From the NCBI RefSeq assembly GCF_000940805.1, contig NZ_CP007142.1:2642593-2706592 (forward strand): 64,000 bases of DNA. Reading direction: 5' to 3'. Positions within the stretch are counted from its first letter, which is position 1. The number at the start of each line of letters is the position of its first letter. Position numbers and translations under genes: made by a program. The notes under the pieces were generated by a model that did not search any database, was not told where the DNA came from, and worked only from the letters and a program-made list of their open reading frames with translations. The DNA comes from Gynuella sunshinyii YC6258 (GTDB lineage Bacteria > Pseudomonadota > Gammaproteobacteria > Pseudomonadales > Natronospirillaceae). Of the stretch, positions 7,756 through 16,013 are shown in pieces.

Positions 7756-9243
7756 ATGACCAGACTGACAGCCATATTTTTATTTTTGACAGCCTGTTTT
7801 TCCGGAGTCTGGACTCAGGCCATGTCTTATACCGGTTATATGATTCAGGGCGGACATATATATGGTCATACTGAGGTGGGAGCGGTTGTCCGCTTTGATG
7901 AACGGAATATCCCGGTCAATGCACGAGGCCACTATTTTATAGGATTTGGCCGGGATGAAACGCCGCAGCATACACTGACCATTACGTTTCCGGATGGCAG
8001 GACGGAAAATTCGGACATAACACTGGAACCGGGAACATTCAATATACAGCGATTGACCGGCATTGCTCCGAATATGGTCAATCCTCCCGAAGCAGTGAAG
8101 GCACGCATTGTTCAGGAAGCTGAAGAGGTCTTTGAGGTCCGGTCAGTTTATCGAGAAGACGACGCTTTTCTTCAGCCATTTATATGGCCACTGTTTGGAC
8201 CGGTTACCGGTGTTTATGGTAGCCAGCGGTTTTACAACGGTGAACCTAAAAACCCTCATTTTGGTGTGGATGTCGCCCGTCCGATTGGAACGCCCGTGTA
8301 TGCGCCAGCCAACGGTATGGTTGTGCTGGCAGAGCCGGATTTATATTTCAGCGGTGGTACGGTCATTATTGATCATGGATATCGGTTGAGTTCCACATTG
8401 ATGCACCTCAGTGAGGTCTCTGTGCAAAAGGGGCAGCAGATTGTTCAGGGTCAGATGATCGGTCGTGTTGGCGCTACCGGTAGAGTCACAGGCCCTCATC
8501 TTGACTGGCGTATGAACTGGCTGGATGTGCGCATTGATCCAACCTATCTGGTTCCCGATATGAAAGATATTTGCGATGTGCAAGATTTTCAGAAGAGCAA
8601 ACAGAATGTAATTCTGATTCATGGCCTGGGGCGAACAAGTCGTTCCATGCAGTCGATGCAGCACTTTTTACAGGACCAGGGCTACAATGTCTGCCGTATC
8701 GATTATCCCTCCCGGGAGTACCCTGTTGAAGCGCTGGCCTCTTATCTGAGCAATTCGATTGCGCGTATAGAACGCTATAACACCCAGCCCATTCATCTGG
8801 TGACTCATAGTCTTGGTGGTATTCTGGCCCGATACAGTCTGCAGTATATGTCTCTGCCGGCGGGCAGTCGTATTGTGATGCTGAGTCCACCGAATCATGG
8901 TAGCGAAATCATTGATCGCTTTCAGAGCTGGAAGCTGTTCAGTCGGATTATGGGGCCAGCTGCCTTGCAATTGTCTACTGCTACAGACAGCCTTCCAAAT
9001 GTAATTCCGGGAATTAGTGCCGAGTTCGGTATTATTACCGGTTCTGACAGCTCTGATCCCTGGTTCAACTGGTTGTTTGATGAAACCACGGATGGAAAGG
9101 TAACCGTGACCTCGGCAAGGCTCGCAGGTATGAAAGACTTCCTGGTGTTGCCGGTGGGGCACACCACGATCATGAATAACCAGCGGGTTCAAAAGGAGAC
9201 TCTGTTCTTTTTGCGTCATGGTCGTTTTAGGCCGGATTCATAA
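7756..9243 (+). CDS. Secreted M23 metallopeptidase fused to alpha/beta-hydrolase (lipase-like)
   Basis: 495 residues from the ATG at 7756 (AAGG 6 bp upstream); an in-frame ATG at 7720 would add 12 residues ahead of the signal peptide. A hydrophobic signal peptide starts at residue 2, so the protein is exported. Residues about 145-265 form an M23/LytM-type peptidase domain: HFGVD (H168, D172), MHLSEV (H217) and PHLDW (H248, D250). The usual HxH is HxD here. Residues about 283-495 form an alpha/beta hydrolase: ILIHGLG oxyanion-type loop, nucleophile Ser352 in THSLGG, and likely catalytic His469 in VGHTT. M23 enzymes cut peptidoglycan cross-bridges or activate amidases; the hydrolase half looks like a PGAP1/lipase-type esterase. 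The combination in one polypeptide is unusual. It is monocistronic as far as can be seen. Confidence 0.85.
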   Translation: MTRLTAIFLFLTACFSGVWTQAMSYTGYMIQGGHIYGHTEVGAVVRFDERNIPVNARGHYFIGFGRDETPQHTLTITFPDGRTENSDITLEPGTFNIQRLTGIAPNMVNPPEAVKARIVQEAEEVFEVRSVYREDDAFLQPFIWPLFGPVTGVYGSQRFYNGEPKNPHFGVDVARPIGTPVYAPANGMVVLAEPDLYFSGGTVIIDHGYRLSSTLMHLSEVSVQKGQQIVQGQMIGRVGATGRVTGPHLDWRMNWLDVRIDPTYLVPDMKDICDVQDFQKSKQNVILIHGLGRTSRSMQSMQHFLQDQGYNVCRIDYPSREYPVEALASYLSNSIARIERYNTQPIHLVTHSLGGILARYSLQYMSLPAGSRIVMLSPPNHGSEIIDRFQSWKLFSRIMGPAALQLSTATDSLPNVIPGISAEFGIITGSDSSDPWFNWLFDETTDGKVTVTSARLAGMKDFLVLPVGHTTIMNNQRVQKETLFFLRHGRFRPDS

Positions 9244-9655
9244 CTATCAGGCTTAAACTTATTATTTTGCTCCAAAAAAGTGCCATGCAGTTCTATTTTT
9301 GTGCACAAATAGGCGGTGGTATGAATTTATAAGGTAGCTAATATTCCTAAGCTCTTGTTTTCCTGAAGTAAAAAAGGAATAGTTGGCATGATCCCGAACA
9401 TTTCATGTTCGTGAATATATGGCTTTTGGGTCTGTAGCGTGTGCAGATAAAAGCTAAAAAGCACTGAAAAATAACAATAATAGTCATGCTGACAAGCTGA
9501 ACATAATGTCTGAAAGACTTATCAGGTAACGTTCCTCAATTTGGTTTTTTAATGCCCAGATTACAACTTCGGAGCGATGCTTGCAGGTATGTTGCTTTCA
9601 ATGATCAGCAGAGTAGCTGTATTCAGATTTTCACCCAAATAATGAGAGGCAGAAT
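9244..9655. other. 412-bp intergenic region upstream of the branched-chain ABC operon
   Basis: No coding frame is supported. The region should hold the promoter of the solute-binding protein gene, but no strong -35/-10 pair is obvious. A 17-bp perfect dyad at 9395-9411 is the only clear structure. The ribosome-binding site of the downstream gene is GAGAGGCAG just before 9656. Confidence 0.5.
9395..9411. promoter_or_regulatory. Perfect 17-bp dyad, candidate operator
   Basis: CGAACAT-TTC-ATGTTCG is a perfect inverted repeat with a 3-bp centre, 245 bp upstream of the solute-binding protein start. Its size and symmetry fit a dimeric helix-turn-helix operator, but a short RNA hairpin is equally possible. 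I cannot name a regulator. Confidence 0.4.
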
Positions 9656-10873
9656 ATGAAATTAAATGCTCGTAAGTCGCTGTTATCGCTCACAATTGCC
9701 GGGGCATTATGCAGTTTGTCTATGGCGTCCTTTTCGGAAGTAAAAGTTGGATTCCTTGGGGGATTTACCGGACCGATTGAGAGTTTGACGCCACCGATTC
9801 TGAGTGGTGCACAACTGGCCGTGAGTCATATTAACTCTCAGGGGTCACTGCTGGACGGTCAGATTTTGGTAATGCCGACCGCGGATACGACCTGTGTTGA
9901 TGCATCAGCTGCTTCCAATGCCGGCGATCGTTTGGTCAATTCTGAAAAAGTGGTAGCTGTCGTTGGTGCATTATGTTCCGGAGCAACCATTGCTGCCGCT
10001 AACAATGCGGGCATCCCTGGTAATGTGCTGATGGTGTCACCGGCCTCCACATCTCCGGCGTTGACAGATTTGAAAGACAACGATCTGGTCTTCAGGACGG
10101 CCCCTTCTGATGCTTATCAGGGGGAAGTAATGGCCCGGTTGCTGAAATCAAAAGGCATTGATGAAGTTGCCATTACTTATGTGAACAATGATTACGGCAA
10201 GGGATTCGCAGATGCGCTCGCTACTGCATTTGAAAAACTCGGTGGTAGTGTAGCTGCCAAAGAAGCTCATGAAGATGGCAAGGCTGACTATCGTGCTGAA
10301 CTGGGATCTTTGGCCTCGACCGGTGCTCAGAATCTGGTTGTTCTGGCATATGCAGATGGTTCTGGGCAAACCATTTTGCGTCAGGCCATTGAAAGTGGCG
10401 ATTTTAGCTTGTTTGTGGGTGGTGACGGGATGGTTGGTGATGCCCTCATTTCTGCACTGGGAGCTGATGCTCTGAAAGGTATGATAGCAACCAAGCCGGG
10501 GACTCCTGACGCGCCGGGGACAACTGCATTTTCTAAACTTGCGTCTACAGTCGTGGGTTTCGATCCGAAAGCCGTTTTCGCGGCCCAGGCTTATGATGCA
10601 GCATTTTTAATCGGTCTGGCGATTGAAGAAAAAGGTTCTGCTGATCGGGAAGGTATGTCTGAAGCGCTGCGTAAAGTAGCCACTGCTCCTGGTGAAATCA
10701 TTTTGCCTGGAGAATGGGCCAAAGCTAAAAAGCTGCTTGATGAAGGTAAAGATATTAACTATCAGGGTGCAGCCGGAAATCATGAATTTGATGCCAATGG
10801 CGATGTTCCAGGCGTTATCGTAGAGATGGGCATCAAGAACGGTAAGTTCGTTGAGCTGGGCCAGCTCAAATAA
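9656..10873 (+). CDS. Branched-chain amino-acid-type ABC transporter, periplasmic substrate-binding protein
   Basis: 405 residues with a Sec signal peptide (MKLNARKS...ALCSLSMASFS) followed by the LivJ/LivK-like peripheral-binding fold: VKVGFLGGFTGPIES at the mature N-terminus and VAVVGALCSGATIAAAN in the ligand cleft region. It captures an amino acid or small amide in the periplasm for the downstream permease. The exact ligand cannot be read from sequence. It is the first gene of a five-gene set, separated from the ATPase gene by about 295 bp containing strong stem-loops. This would allow the binding protein to be made in excess. Confidence 0.92.
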   Translation: MKLNARKSLLSLTIAGALCSLSMASFSEVKVGFLGGFTGPIESLTPPILSGAQLAVSHINSQGSLLDGQILVMPTADTTCVDASAASNAGDRLVNSEKVVAVVGALCSGATIAAANNAGIPGNVLMVSPASTSPALTDLKDNDLVFRTAPSDAYQGEVMARLLKSKGIDEVAITYVNNDYGKGFADALATAFEKLGGSVAAKEAHEDGKADYRAELGSLASTGAQNLVVLAYADGSGQTILRQAIESGDFSLFVGGDGMVGDALISALGADALKGMIATKPGTPDAPGTTAFSKLASTVVGFDPKAVFAAQAYDAAFLIGLAIEEKGSADREGMSEALRKVATAPGEIILPGEWAKAKKLLDEGKDINYQGAAGNHEFDANGDVPGVIVEMGIKNGKFVELGQLK

Positions 10874-10921
10874 TTGTTTCTATAATAACCATTTGCGGTA
10901 TTTGCCGGGAATGATTCATGC

Positions 10922-10981
10922 CCTGCCTGGGATCAATTGGTATGTGTCTGAATATTCGGATACCGGCTGGTCCAGGGCAGG
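10922..10981 (+). promoter_or_regulatory. Long stem-loop after the substrate-binding protein gene
   Basis: CCTGCCTGG (10922-10930) pairs with CCAGGGCAGG (10972-10981, one bulged G), and an inner stem GGTAT/ATACC (10939-10943 / 10960-10964) extends it. It lies 48 bp after the stop codon of the binding protein. There is no T tract, so it is more likely an mRNA-stabilising or partial-termination element than a full terminator. Confidence 0.5.
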
Positions 10982-11022
10982 TTATTGAAACTATCGTTTT
11001 TGGGGCACCCTGGCATGGTGTC

Positions 11023-11059
11023 TCGGGTTTACCCGATAGATAAAAGCTCATATCTATCG
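11023..11059 (+). promoter_or_regulatory. Two overlapping, mutually exclusive hairpins
   Basis: TCGGGT/ACCCGA (11023-11036, 2-nt centre) and CGATAGAT/ATCTATCG (11034-11041 / 11052-11059) share the bases CGA at 11034-11036, so they cannot both form. They lie about 110 bp upstream of the livG-like start. A conformational switch is possible but unproven. Confidence 0.35.
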
Positions 11060-11168
11060 AACATTATCAACAGCTGTGTGAATGCTTATCTCACGCTGCT
11101 GAATTCATTCAGGTTTCTCAGGTTGTGTTTTGTTATGTGGTTAGTTAATTATGCTGAATGGAGGATGG

Positions 11169-11939
11169 ATGGAATCCGTTATTGAAGTAAATAATGTCTC
11201 CAAATCATTCGGCAAACTCAATGTTATCAATCAGTGCAGCATTCAAGTTGAAAAAGGAAGCATTACTGGGTTGATCGGTCCAAATGGTGCGGGTAAATCC
11301 ACCCTTTTCAATATAATAGCTGGTGTTTTTCCTCCCGACTCGGGTCGAATTGTGTTTGATGGTGAAGATGTCACCGGATTACCATCGAATCAGTTGTTTA
11401 GCCGAGGGTTGTTGCGAACATTCCAGATTGCTCATGAGTTTTCTCATATGACTGCGCTGGAAAATCTGATGATGGTACCCTCCGGTCAATTGGGTGAAAA
11501 CCTGTTGAATACCTGGTTTAAGCCTTCTCTTGTCCGTAGTCAGGAGCAGGAAGTACGACAAAAAGCACTGGATGTAATCGATTTTTTGAAGCTGGAGCAT
11601 GTCAAAAACGAGTTGGCAGGCAACCTGTCCGGTGGCCAGAAAAAGCTGCTTGAGTTAGGCCGGACCATGATGGTTGATGCACATGTTGTATTACTGGATG
11701 AAATCGCTGCCGGTGTAAACAGGACTCTGTTGAAAGACCTCAACGATAATATCCTTCGTCTGAACCGGGAGTTGGGTTATACCTTTTTGGTGATTGAACA
11801 CGACATGGATATGATCGCGAAACTGTGTAATCCGGTCATTGTATTAGCCCAGGGTAGTGTCATGGTGGAGGGAACTATTGAAGAGATTCAAAGTAATCCG
11901 GAAGTCATCGATGCGTATTTTGGCACAGATGTAAGTTGA
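11169..11939 (+). CDS. Branched-chain amino-acid-type ABC transporter ATPase (LivG-like)
   Basis: 256 residues. Walker A is GPNGAGKS (37-44), the ABC signature LSGGQ is at 153-157 and Walker B VVLLDE at 173-178. It energises import together with the LivF-like partner. The ATG at 11169 is preferred over an in-frame ATG at 11151 because a strong GGAGG lies just before it. After the Walker B glutamate the sequence is DEIAAGVN, whereas the family usually has DEPxAG. The catalytic glutamate is kept, so activity is expected. It is followed 7 bp later by the LivF-like gene. Confidence 0.93.
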   Translation: MESVIEVNNVSKSFGKLNVINQCSIQVEKGSITGLIGPNGAGKSTLFNIIAGVFPPDSGRIVFDGEDVTGLPSNQLFSRGLLRTFQIAHEFSHMTALENLMMVPSGQLGENLLNTWFKPSLVRSQEQEVRQKALDVIDFLKLEHVKNELAGNLSGGQKKLLELGRTMMVDAHVVLLDEIAAGVNRTLLKDLNDNILRLNRELGYTFLVIEHDMDMIAKLCNPVIVLAQGSVMVEGTIEEIQSNPEVIDAYFGTDVS

Positions 11940-11946
11940 GGCAGGC

Positions 11947-12651
11947 ATGGCGGTACTAGAAGTAAAGAATATCCATGGCGGTTATGGTGGAATGAACATC
12001 CTCAATGGTGTCGATATCTCGATAGAGCAGGAGCAAATTGGTGTGATCGTAGGCCCCAACGGTGCGGGGAAGTCCACTTGCTTAAAAGCCATTTTTGGTT
12101 TGTTGAATGTGACAGAGGGGTCAATCAGACTGAGAGGAGAAGAAATCAGGAATGCGGCGCCAGAAGAACTTGTTCGTAAAGGAATGGCGTTTGTGCCTCA
12201 AGAAAAAAATGTGTTTGTCAGTTTGACCGTTGAAGAAAATCTGCAAATGGGCGCTTTTTCCAGAAAGGATGATTTTCGTCATATGCTGGAACGAGTGTAC
12301 GAGTTTTTCCCGCCTCTTAAAGAGAAGCGTCATCAGGCGGCCGGTGAATTGTCCGGTGGGCAACGACAAATGGTTGCCATGGGAAGAGCCTTGATGATTG
12401 AGCCCAGTGTGTTGTTGTTGGATGAACCGACAGCAGGCCTTTCGCCTTTGTTCATGAATGAGATCTTTGATCGCATTATCACTATCAATAAAGCCGGTGT
12501 TGGCATTTTAATGGTTGAGCAGCATGCCAGGCAGGCTTTGAAGATAGCTCATAAAGGTTTTGTGCTCGCGGGCGGAATGAATCGTTTTACGGATACAGGC
12601 CATAATCTGATTCATGACCCTGAAGTCGCCAAGAGTTTTCTGGGCGGTTAA
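11947..12651 (+). CDS. Branched-chain amino-acid-type ABC transporter ATPase (LivF-like)
   Basis: 234 residues, the usual length for LivF. Walker A GPNGAGKS (36-43), signature LSGGQ (135-139) and Walker B LLLDEPTAG (about 157-164) are intact. It is the second nucleotide-binding subunit of the importer. The ribosome-binding site GAGGCAGG precedes the ATG. It sits 7 bp downstream of the LivG-like gene and 71 bp upstream of the first permease gene, so the operon order is binding protein, two ATPases, two permeases. Confidence 0.93.
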   Translation: MAVLEVKNIHGGYGGMNILNGVDISIEQEQIGVIVGPNGAGKSTCLKAIFGLLNVTEGSIRLRGEEIRNAAPEELVRKGMAFVPQEKNVFVSLTVEENLQMGAFSRKDDFRHMLERVYEFFPPLKEKRHQAAGELSGGQRQMVAMGRALMIEPSVLLLDEPTAGLSPLFMNEIFDRIITINKAGVGILMVEQHARQALKIAHKGFVLAGGMNRFTDTGHNLIHDPEVAKSFLGG

Positions 12652-12722
12652 CCTTTCATCATGCATTTTTATGATACGCGTCGCGAACAGGTATACCTAA
12701 ATCGCGCCGCAGGAGTATTACG

Positions 12723-13727
12723 TTGAACGAGCTGGTTTTTTTCATCAATAAAGTCATTATTTCTGGAGCTGTGATTGGCTCCATTTATGCTATGGGTGCG
12801 ATTGGTGTCACTCTGATATACAGCATTCTGAGGTTCTCGCATTTTGCTCATGCCGATTTTATGACCTTGGGCGCATTTATGACCTTCGTACTGACTACTA
12901 TGTTTCCTCATGCGGGGCCAGCCATTGGGTTACCAACGGCGTTCGTCATGATGCCTGTTGCCATGGTGATTTGTTCGGCAGTTGCTGTTGGGGTCGATAA
13001 GACCTTTTACAAACCGTTACGAATGCATAACGTCAAACCAATTGTGCTGGTGATGGCGTCGATCGGGGTCACGTTGATGCTGCAGGGGTTGATTCGGTTG
13101 TTTGCAGGCACTGGCTCCAGAAATCTGTACATCGATGACAGCAAAGAAATCTTTCGGCTGAGTCTGCCATTTGATTTGTCTTCCAGGCAGATCACCATTA
13201 CAGAGCCCCAGTTGTTATTGTTTCTGGTGGTCATCGTGGCGGTGGTTTCGCTCCATTTGTTCCTCACCCGAACCAGATTGGGGAAGGCTATGCGGGCGAT
13301 GTCGGATAATCCGGATCTGGCTCGGGTATCCGGAATTAACACCAATGCCGTCGTGGCAATTACATGGGTCATTGCGGCTTGTCTGACAACCGCTGCAGGG
13401 ACTTTATTGTCTCTGGATGTGGCACTCAAGCCTGATTTGAGTTTCTTGATTCTGTTACCGATATTCTCAGCAACAATCGTTGGGGGGGTCGGTCATCCTT
13501 ATGGTGCAGTTGCGGGTGGTTTTGTGGTTGGATTTACCGAAACGCTGGCAGTGTTTAACTGGGGTGTACTGTTTCGGCCTCTCAATGAACATCTACCGGA
13601 ATGGGCACAGTTGCCGACCAAGCTGGCTTTTGTTCCAACTGAATACAAAATCACCATTCCATTTTTTATCCTGGTTGCTATTTTGATCTGGCGACCTACC
13701 GGTTTGTTTAAAGGTAAAGTGCTGTGA
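12723..13727 (+). CDS. Branched-chain amino-acid-type ABC transporter permease (LivH-like)
   Basis: 334-residue polytopic inner-membrane protein with the LivH pattern: GSIYAMGAIGVTLIYSILRFSHF in the first membrane region, then the cytoplasmic coupling segment RAMSDNPDLARVSGIN. The start is TTG at 12723 with AGGAG about 8 bp upstream; no nearer ATG fits the family N-terminus. Its stop codon overlaps the GTG start of the next permease gene (GTGA), implying translational coupling of the two membrane subunits. Confidence 0.92.
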   Translation: MNELVFFINKVIISGAVIGSIYAMGAIGVTLIYSILRFSHFAHADFMTLGAFMTFVLTTMFPHAGPAIGLPTAFVMMPVAMVICSAVAVGVDKTFYKPLRMHNVKPIVLVMASIGVTLMLQGLIRLFAGTGSRNLYIDDSKEIFRLSLPFDLSSRQITITEPQLLLFLVVIVAVVSLHLFLTRTRLGKAMRAMSDNPDLARVSGINTNAVVAITWVIAACLTTAAGTLLSLDVALKPDLSFLILLPIFSATIVGGVGHPYGAVAGGFVVGFTETLAVFNWGVLFRPLNEHLPEWAQLPTKLAFVPTEYKITIPFFILVAILIWRPTGLFKGKVL

Positions 13728-15004
13728 AAGATCATTCCCTGAAACGCGAAGTACTGTTGTTTTCCGGATTGCTGTTGTTGGTGTTGCTCATAATGTCTGT
13801 TATGGGAAGTGCCTATGGAATAAGGATGCTGGTCGAAGCTGCATGCTATTCTCTGATTGCCCTGGGCCTGACCATGCAATGGGGATATGCCGGTTTATTT
13901 AATGCCGGAATATTGGGGTTTATTGCGGTTGGTGGGTTCATGTCTATGTTGTTCAGTTATCCGGTCAACGAGGATTTCTGGCATTCGGATATGCCGGCTC
14001 AGTTGGGGATGGTGGTGCTCAAGGCCGCCGTTGGTATTGCAATTATTTACGCATTGGCGAAATCCGCTCGTTGGGGGATGCCCAAGAGGCTTCAAACGCC
14101 TTTGCTGGTGATTGTATCGGCAATCGTTTATCTGATGCTGGTGAATATCCTTGATCCAGTTACCCGAACTATTGAATCCGAGGCTGGTTTTATTGGTGGA
14201 TTTGGGTTTCCGGTCTGGACGGGCTGGACGGGCTGGATCGTTGGGGGAGCCCTGGCGGGCACCATTGCTTATTTCATTGGTCACATATGCCTGGGGTTGA
14301 GAAGCGATTATCTTGCTATTGCCACTTTGGGTATAGCTGAAATTATCAAAGCGTTTCTGAAAAATGCTGACTGGCTGACACGAGGAATTTTAACAGTGTC
14401 GCCTTTGCCCTGGCCCGTGCCGGAACCTGTTGATGTCGGTTTTGTATTGGCACGTGCTCTTTATTTGTCAGTGATTGTATGCCTGATTGTTGTGACTTAC
14501 TTTTTGTTGCAGCGGGCGCTACATTCTCCATGGGGGCGAATGATGAGAGCCATTCGCGATAACGAGATTTCATCGTTAGCAATGGGTAAAGATGTCAATA
14601 AAAGACGTTTGCAGGTATTTGTGCTAGGGTCTGTCTTAATGGGAATAGGTGGTGCTGCGCTCACCACATTTAACGGTATCTTTGATCCGTCTGGTTTCAT
14701 TCCATTGAATCACACATTTCTGATTTGGGTCATGGTGATCCTGGGGGGGGCTGGCAATAACAGAGGTGCTATCTTTGGAGCCGTGTTTGTATACATTATC
14801 TGGACCATGTCAGAGCCGGTTGCGCTGGTTATATTTGATCTGGTTCGGGATTTAGGAGAGAAATGGTTTTCCTGGCAGGCGCCGGCTGATCTTGACAGTA
14901 GAGCATTACAAGCGAGGGTGTTTGTGATTGGCTTGATAATCACGATGGTGTTGCGCTATGCCCCTAAGGGGTTGATACCAGAGAAGATCGCTCAACACAG
15001 TTAG
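13724..15004 (+). CDS. Branched-chain amino-acid-type ABC transporter permease (LivM-like)
   Basis: 426-residue polytopic membrane protein starting with GTG. LivM hallmarks include LTMQWGYAGLFNAGILGFIAVG near residues 45-67, LRSDYLAIATLGIAEI in the middle and the coupling helix MRAIRDNEISSLAMGKDV. It pairs with the LivH-like subunit to form the channel. It ends the operon and is followed 17 bp later by a hairpin (15022-15049). The family's C-terminal ATPase fusion seen in some bacteria is absent. Confidence 0.92.
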   Translation: MKDHSLKREVLLFSGLLLLVLLIMSVMGSAYGIRMLVEAACYSLIALGLTMQWGYAGLFNAGILGFIAVGGFMSMLFSYPVNEDFWHSDMPAQLGMVVLKAAVGIAIIYALAKSARWGMPKRLQTPLLVIVSAIVYLMLVNILDPVTRTIESEAGFIGGFGFPVWTGWTGWIVGGALAGTIAYFIGHICLGLRSDYLAIATLGIAEIIKAFLKNADWLTRGILTVSPLPWPVPEPVDVGFVLARALYLSVIVCLIVVTYFLLQRALHSPWGRMMRAIRDNEISSLAMGKDVNKRRLQVFVLGSVLMGIGGAALTTFNGIFDPSGFIPLNHTFLIWVMVILGGAGNNRGAIFGAVFVYIIWTMSEPVALVIFDLVRDLGEKWFSWQAPADLDSRALQARVFVIGLIITMVLRYAPKGLIPEKIAQHS

Positions 15005-15021
15005 TTATTCTATGGATTGTG

Positions 15022-15049
15022 GCCTGGGCGGGGAGGGAATTGCCCAGGC
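15022..15049. terminator. Hairpin terminator between convergent genes
   Basis: Perfect 8-bp inverted repeat GCCTGGGC/GCCCAGGC with a 12-nt loop lies just after the liv-type operon and just before the end of the minus-strand DUF2185 gene. No T run follows on either strand, so it may be a weak or Rho-assisted terminator. Confidence 0.6.
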
Positions 15050-15063
15050 ATACAGATAGATGT

Positions 15064-15396
15064 TTAATCGGGAATTTCGTAGTCAAAAACCGGAACCCAG
15101 TCATTCCGTCCAGGTAGGCGTTCCCAAACACTGCCGACTTCTGACTGATCGAGCAGTTCCTTAATCGTTTTGTCCAACCTGACCATCGAGTCTAATGGTG
15201 CAACCAGAGCGGCATCTTCGCTCATGAGAAAATCGTCTGTTTCCATTCCGCTGTAAAATCTGAAACCGGTATCGTTGGCATGCTGGGGCGTTTCTTTATA
15301 GAAAAAACGGATGGGCATCGGGCGTTCATTTAAAATAAGGCTGGATGCTAAGCACAAATAACCTTGCCCTTGTGTTTCTGCTGCGCTTTGGGCCAT
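15064..15396 (-). CDS. DUF2185 domain protein (immunity-protein-like)
   Basis: 110 residues. The segment RFFYKETPQHANDTGFRFYSGMETDDFL resembles DUF2185, a small soluble domain related to the Imm33 immunity family. The start at 15396 is chosen because GAGGA lies 5-8 bp upstream; an in-frame extension to 15441 has no such signal. No secretion signal. In polymorphic-toxin systems such proteins neutralise a toxin, but no toxin gene is nearby, so this may be a stand-alone or housekeeping member. Function unknown. Confidence 0.75.
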   Translation of the reverse strand: MAQSAAETQGQGYLCLASSLILNERPMPIRFFYKETPQHANDTGFRFYSGMETDDFLMSEDAALVAPLDSMVRLDKTIKELLDQSEVGSVWERLPGRNDWVPVFDYEIPD

Positions 15397-15755
15397 CTTG
15401 TCCTCAATGTTATGATGAAAAAGGGCGCGCATTGTATGCAAACAGAATAGTGATCTCTAGCTTTTTTTTACGGTTTTTTAAGGGTTTTTAAGCACTCTCA
15501 GTCAAATCAATAACTTAGCTTTTATGTGTTTCAGCTATAGGCAATTTCATTGATTTATCTTATGGATGGAGGCGGCTAAAATGTGAAAACTTTAAGAATT
15601 CTATTCTCTTACAATGCAAAACCTCCGCAAAAAAGATTTTTCGTCTAAAATGGAAAGATCTTGAAGTACATATGATGCAGCCATTAATTTTTAACCTGGC
15701 TTGTAGTCTTTAACTATGAGTAATGAAAAAGGGGGGACCCCCTAGAGGAAAGTCA
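15397..15755. other. AT-rich divergent intergenic region
   Basis: 359 bp between the DUF2185 gene (-) and a small + strand gene. It contains T-rich tracts (about 15463-15490) and should carry both promoters. No coding frame, repeat or clear -35/-10 pair could be supported. Confidence 0.4.
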
Positions 15756-15935
15756 ATGACGGAACTTGAAAAGCTTGAGCAGGCAATCGTTGAAGCTGAA
15801 GAACGTAAACGAGAATATATTAAAAGCAACCCAGCCGGAGAAGGAGATAAAGCAACCAAAGTCGCTTTGTATACGGAAGTGGAACAGGCCAGAAAAGCAT
15901 TAAGGGCCTATAAGATCCAGCACAATCTTATTTAA
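15756..15935 (+). CDS. Small hypothetical protein, charged and helical (59 aa)
   Basis: The frame from ATG 15756 encodes 59 residues, rich in Glu and Lys with heptad-like spacing (LEKLEQAIVEAEERKREYI), so it is likely an alpha-helical hairpin or short coiled coil. AGAGGAAA lies 4 bp upstream of this ATG; an earlier in-frame ATG at 15723 follows a less suitable context. No signal peptide or known domain is recognised. It is transcribed toward fabB and ends at a shared hairpin. Coding status is supported by start signal and composition, not by homology. Confidence 0.6.
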   Translation: MTELEKLEQAIVEAEERKREYIKSNPAGEGDKATKVALYTEVEQARKALRAYKIQHNLI

Positions 15936-15978
15936 CTAAGTTCAAATGTTCTGCTTTTCCTCTCTGTTCAACACTAGC

Positions 15979-16000
15979 GAGCTTCCCGGACGGGAAGCTC
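15979..16000. terminator. Inverted repeat between the small gene and fabB
   Basis: GAGCTTCCCG/CGGGAAGCTC is a perfect 10-bp repeat with a GA centre. It sits between the 59-residue gene (+) and the end of fabB (-). No T tract follows; it probably serves as a bidirectional transcription stop. Confidence 0.55.
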
Positions 16001-16013
16001 ATCTGAGATCACA

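Noticed and set aside
8668-9219. 183-codon frame antisense to the M23-hydrolase gene
   Set aside because: Fully inside a well-supported gene; the hydrolase frame has clear catalytic motifs.
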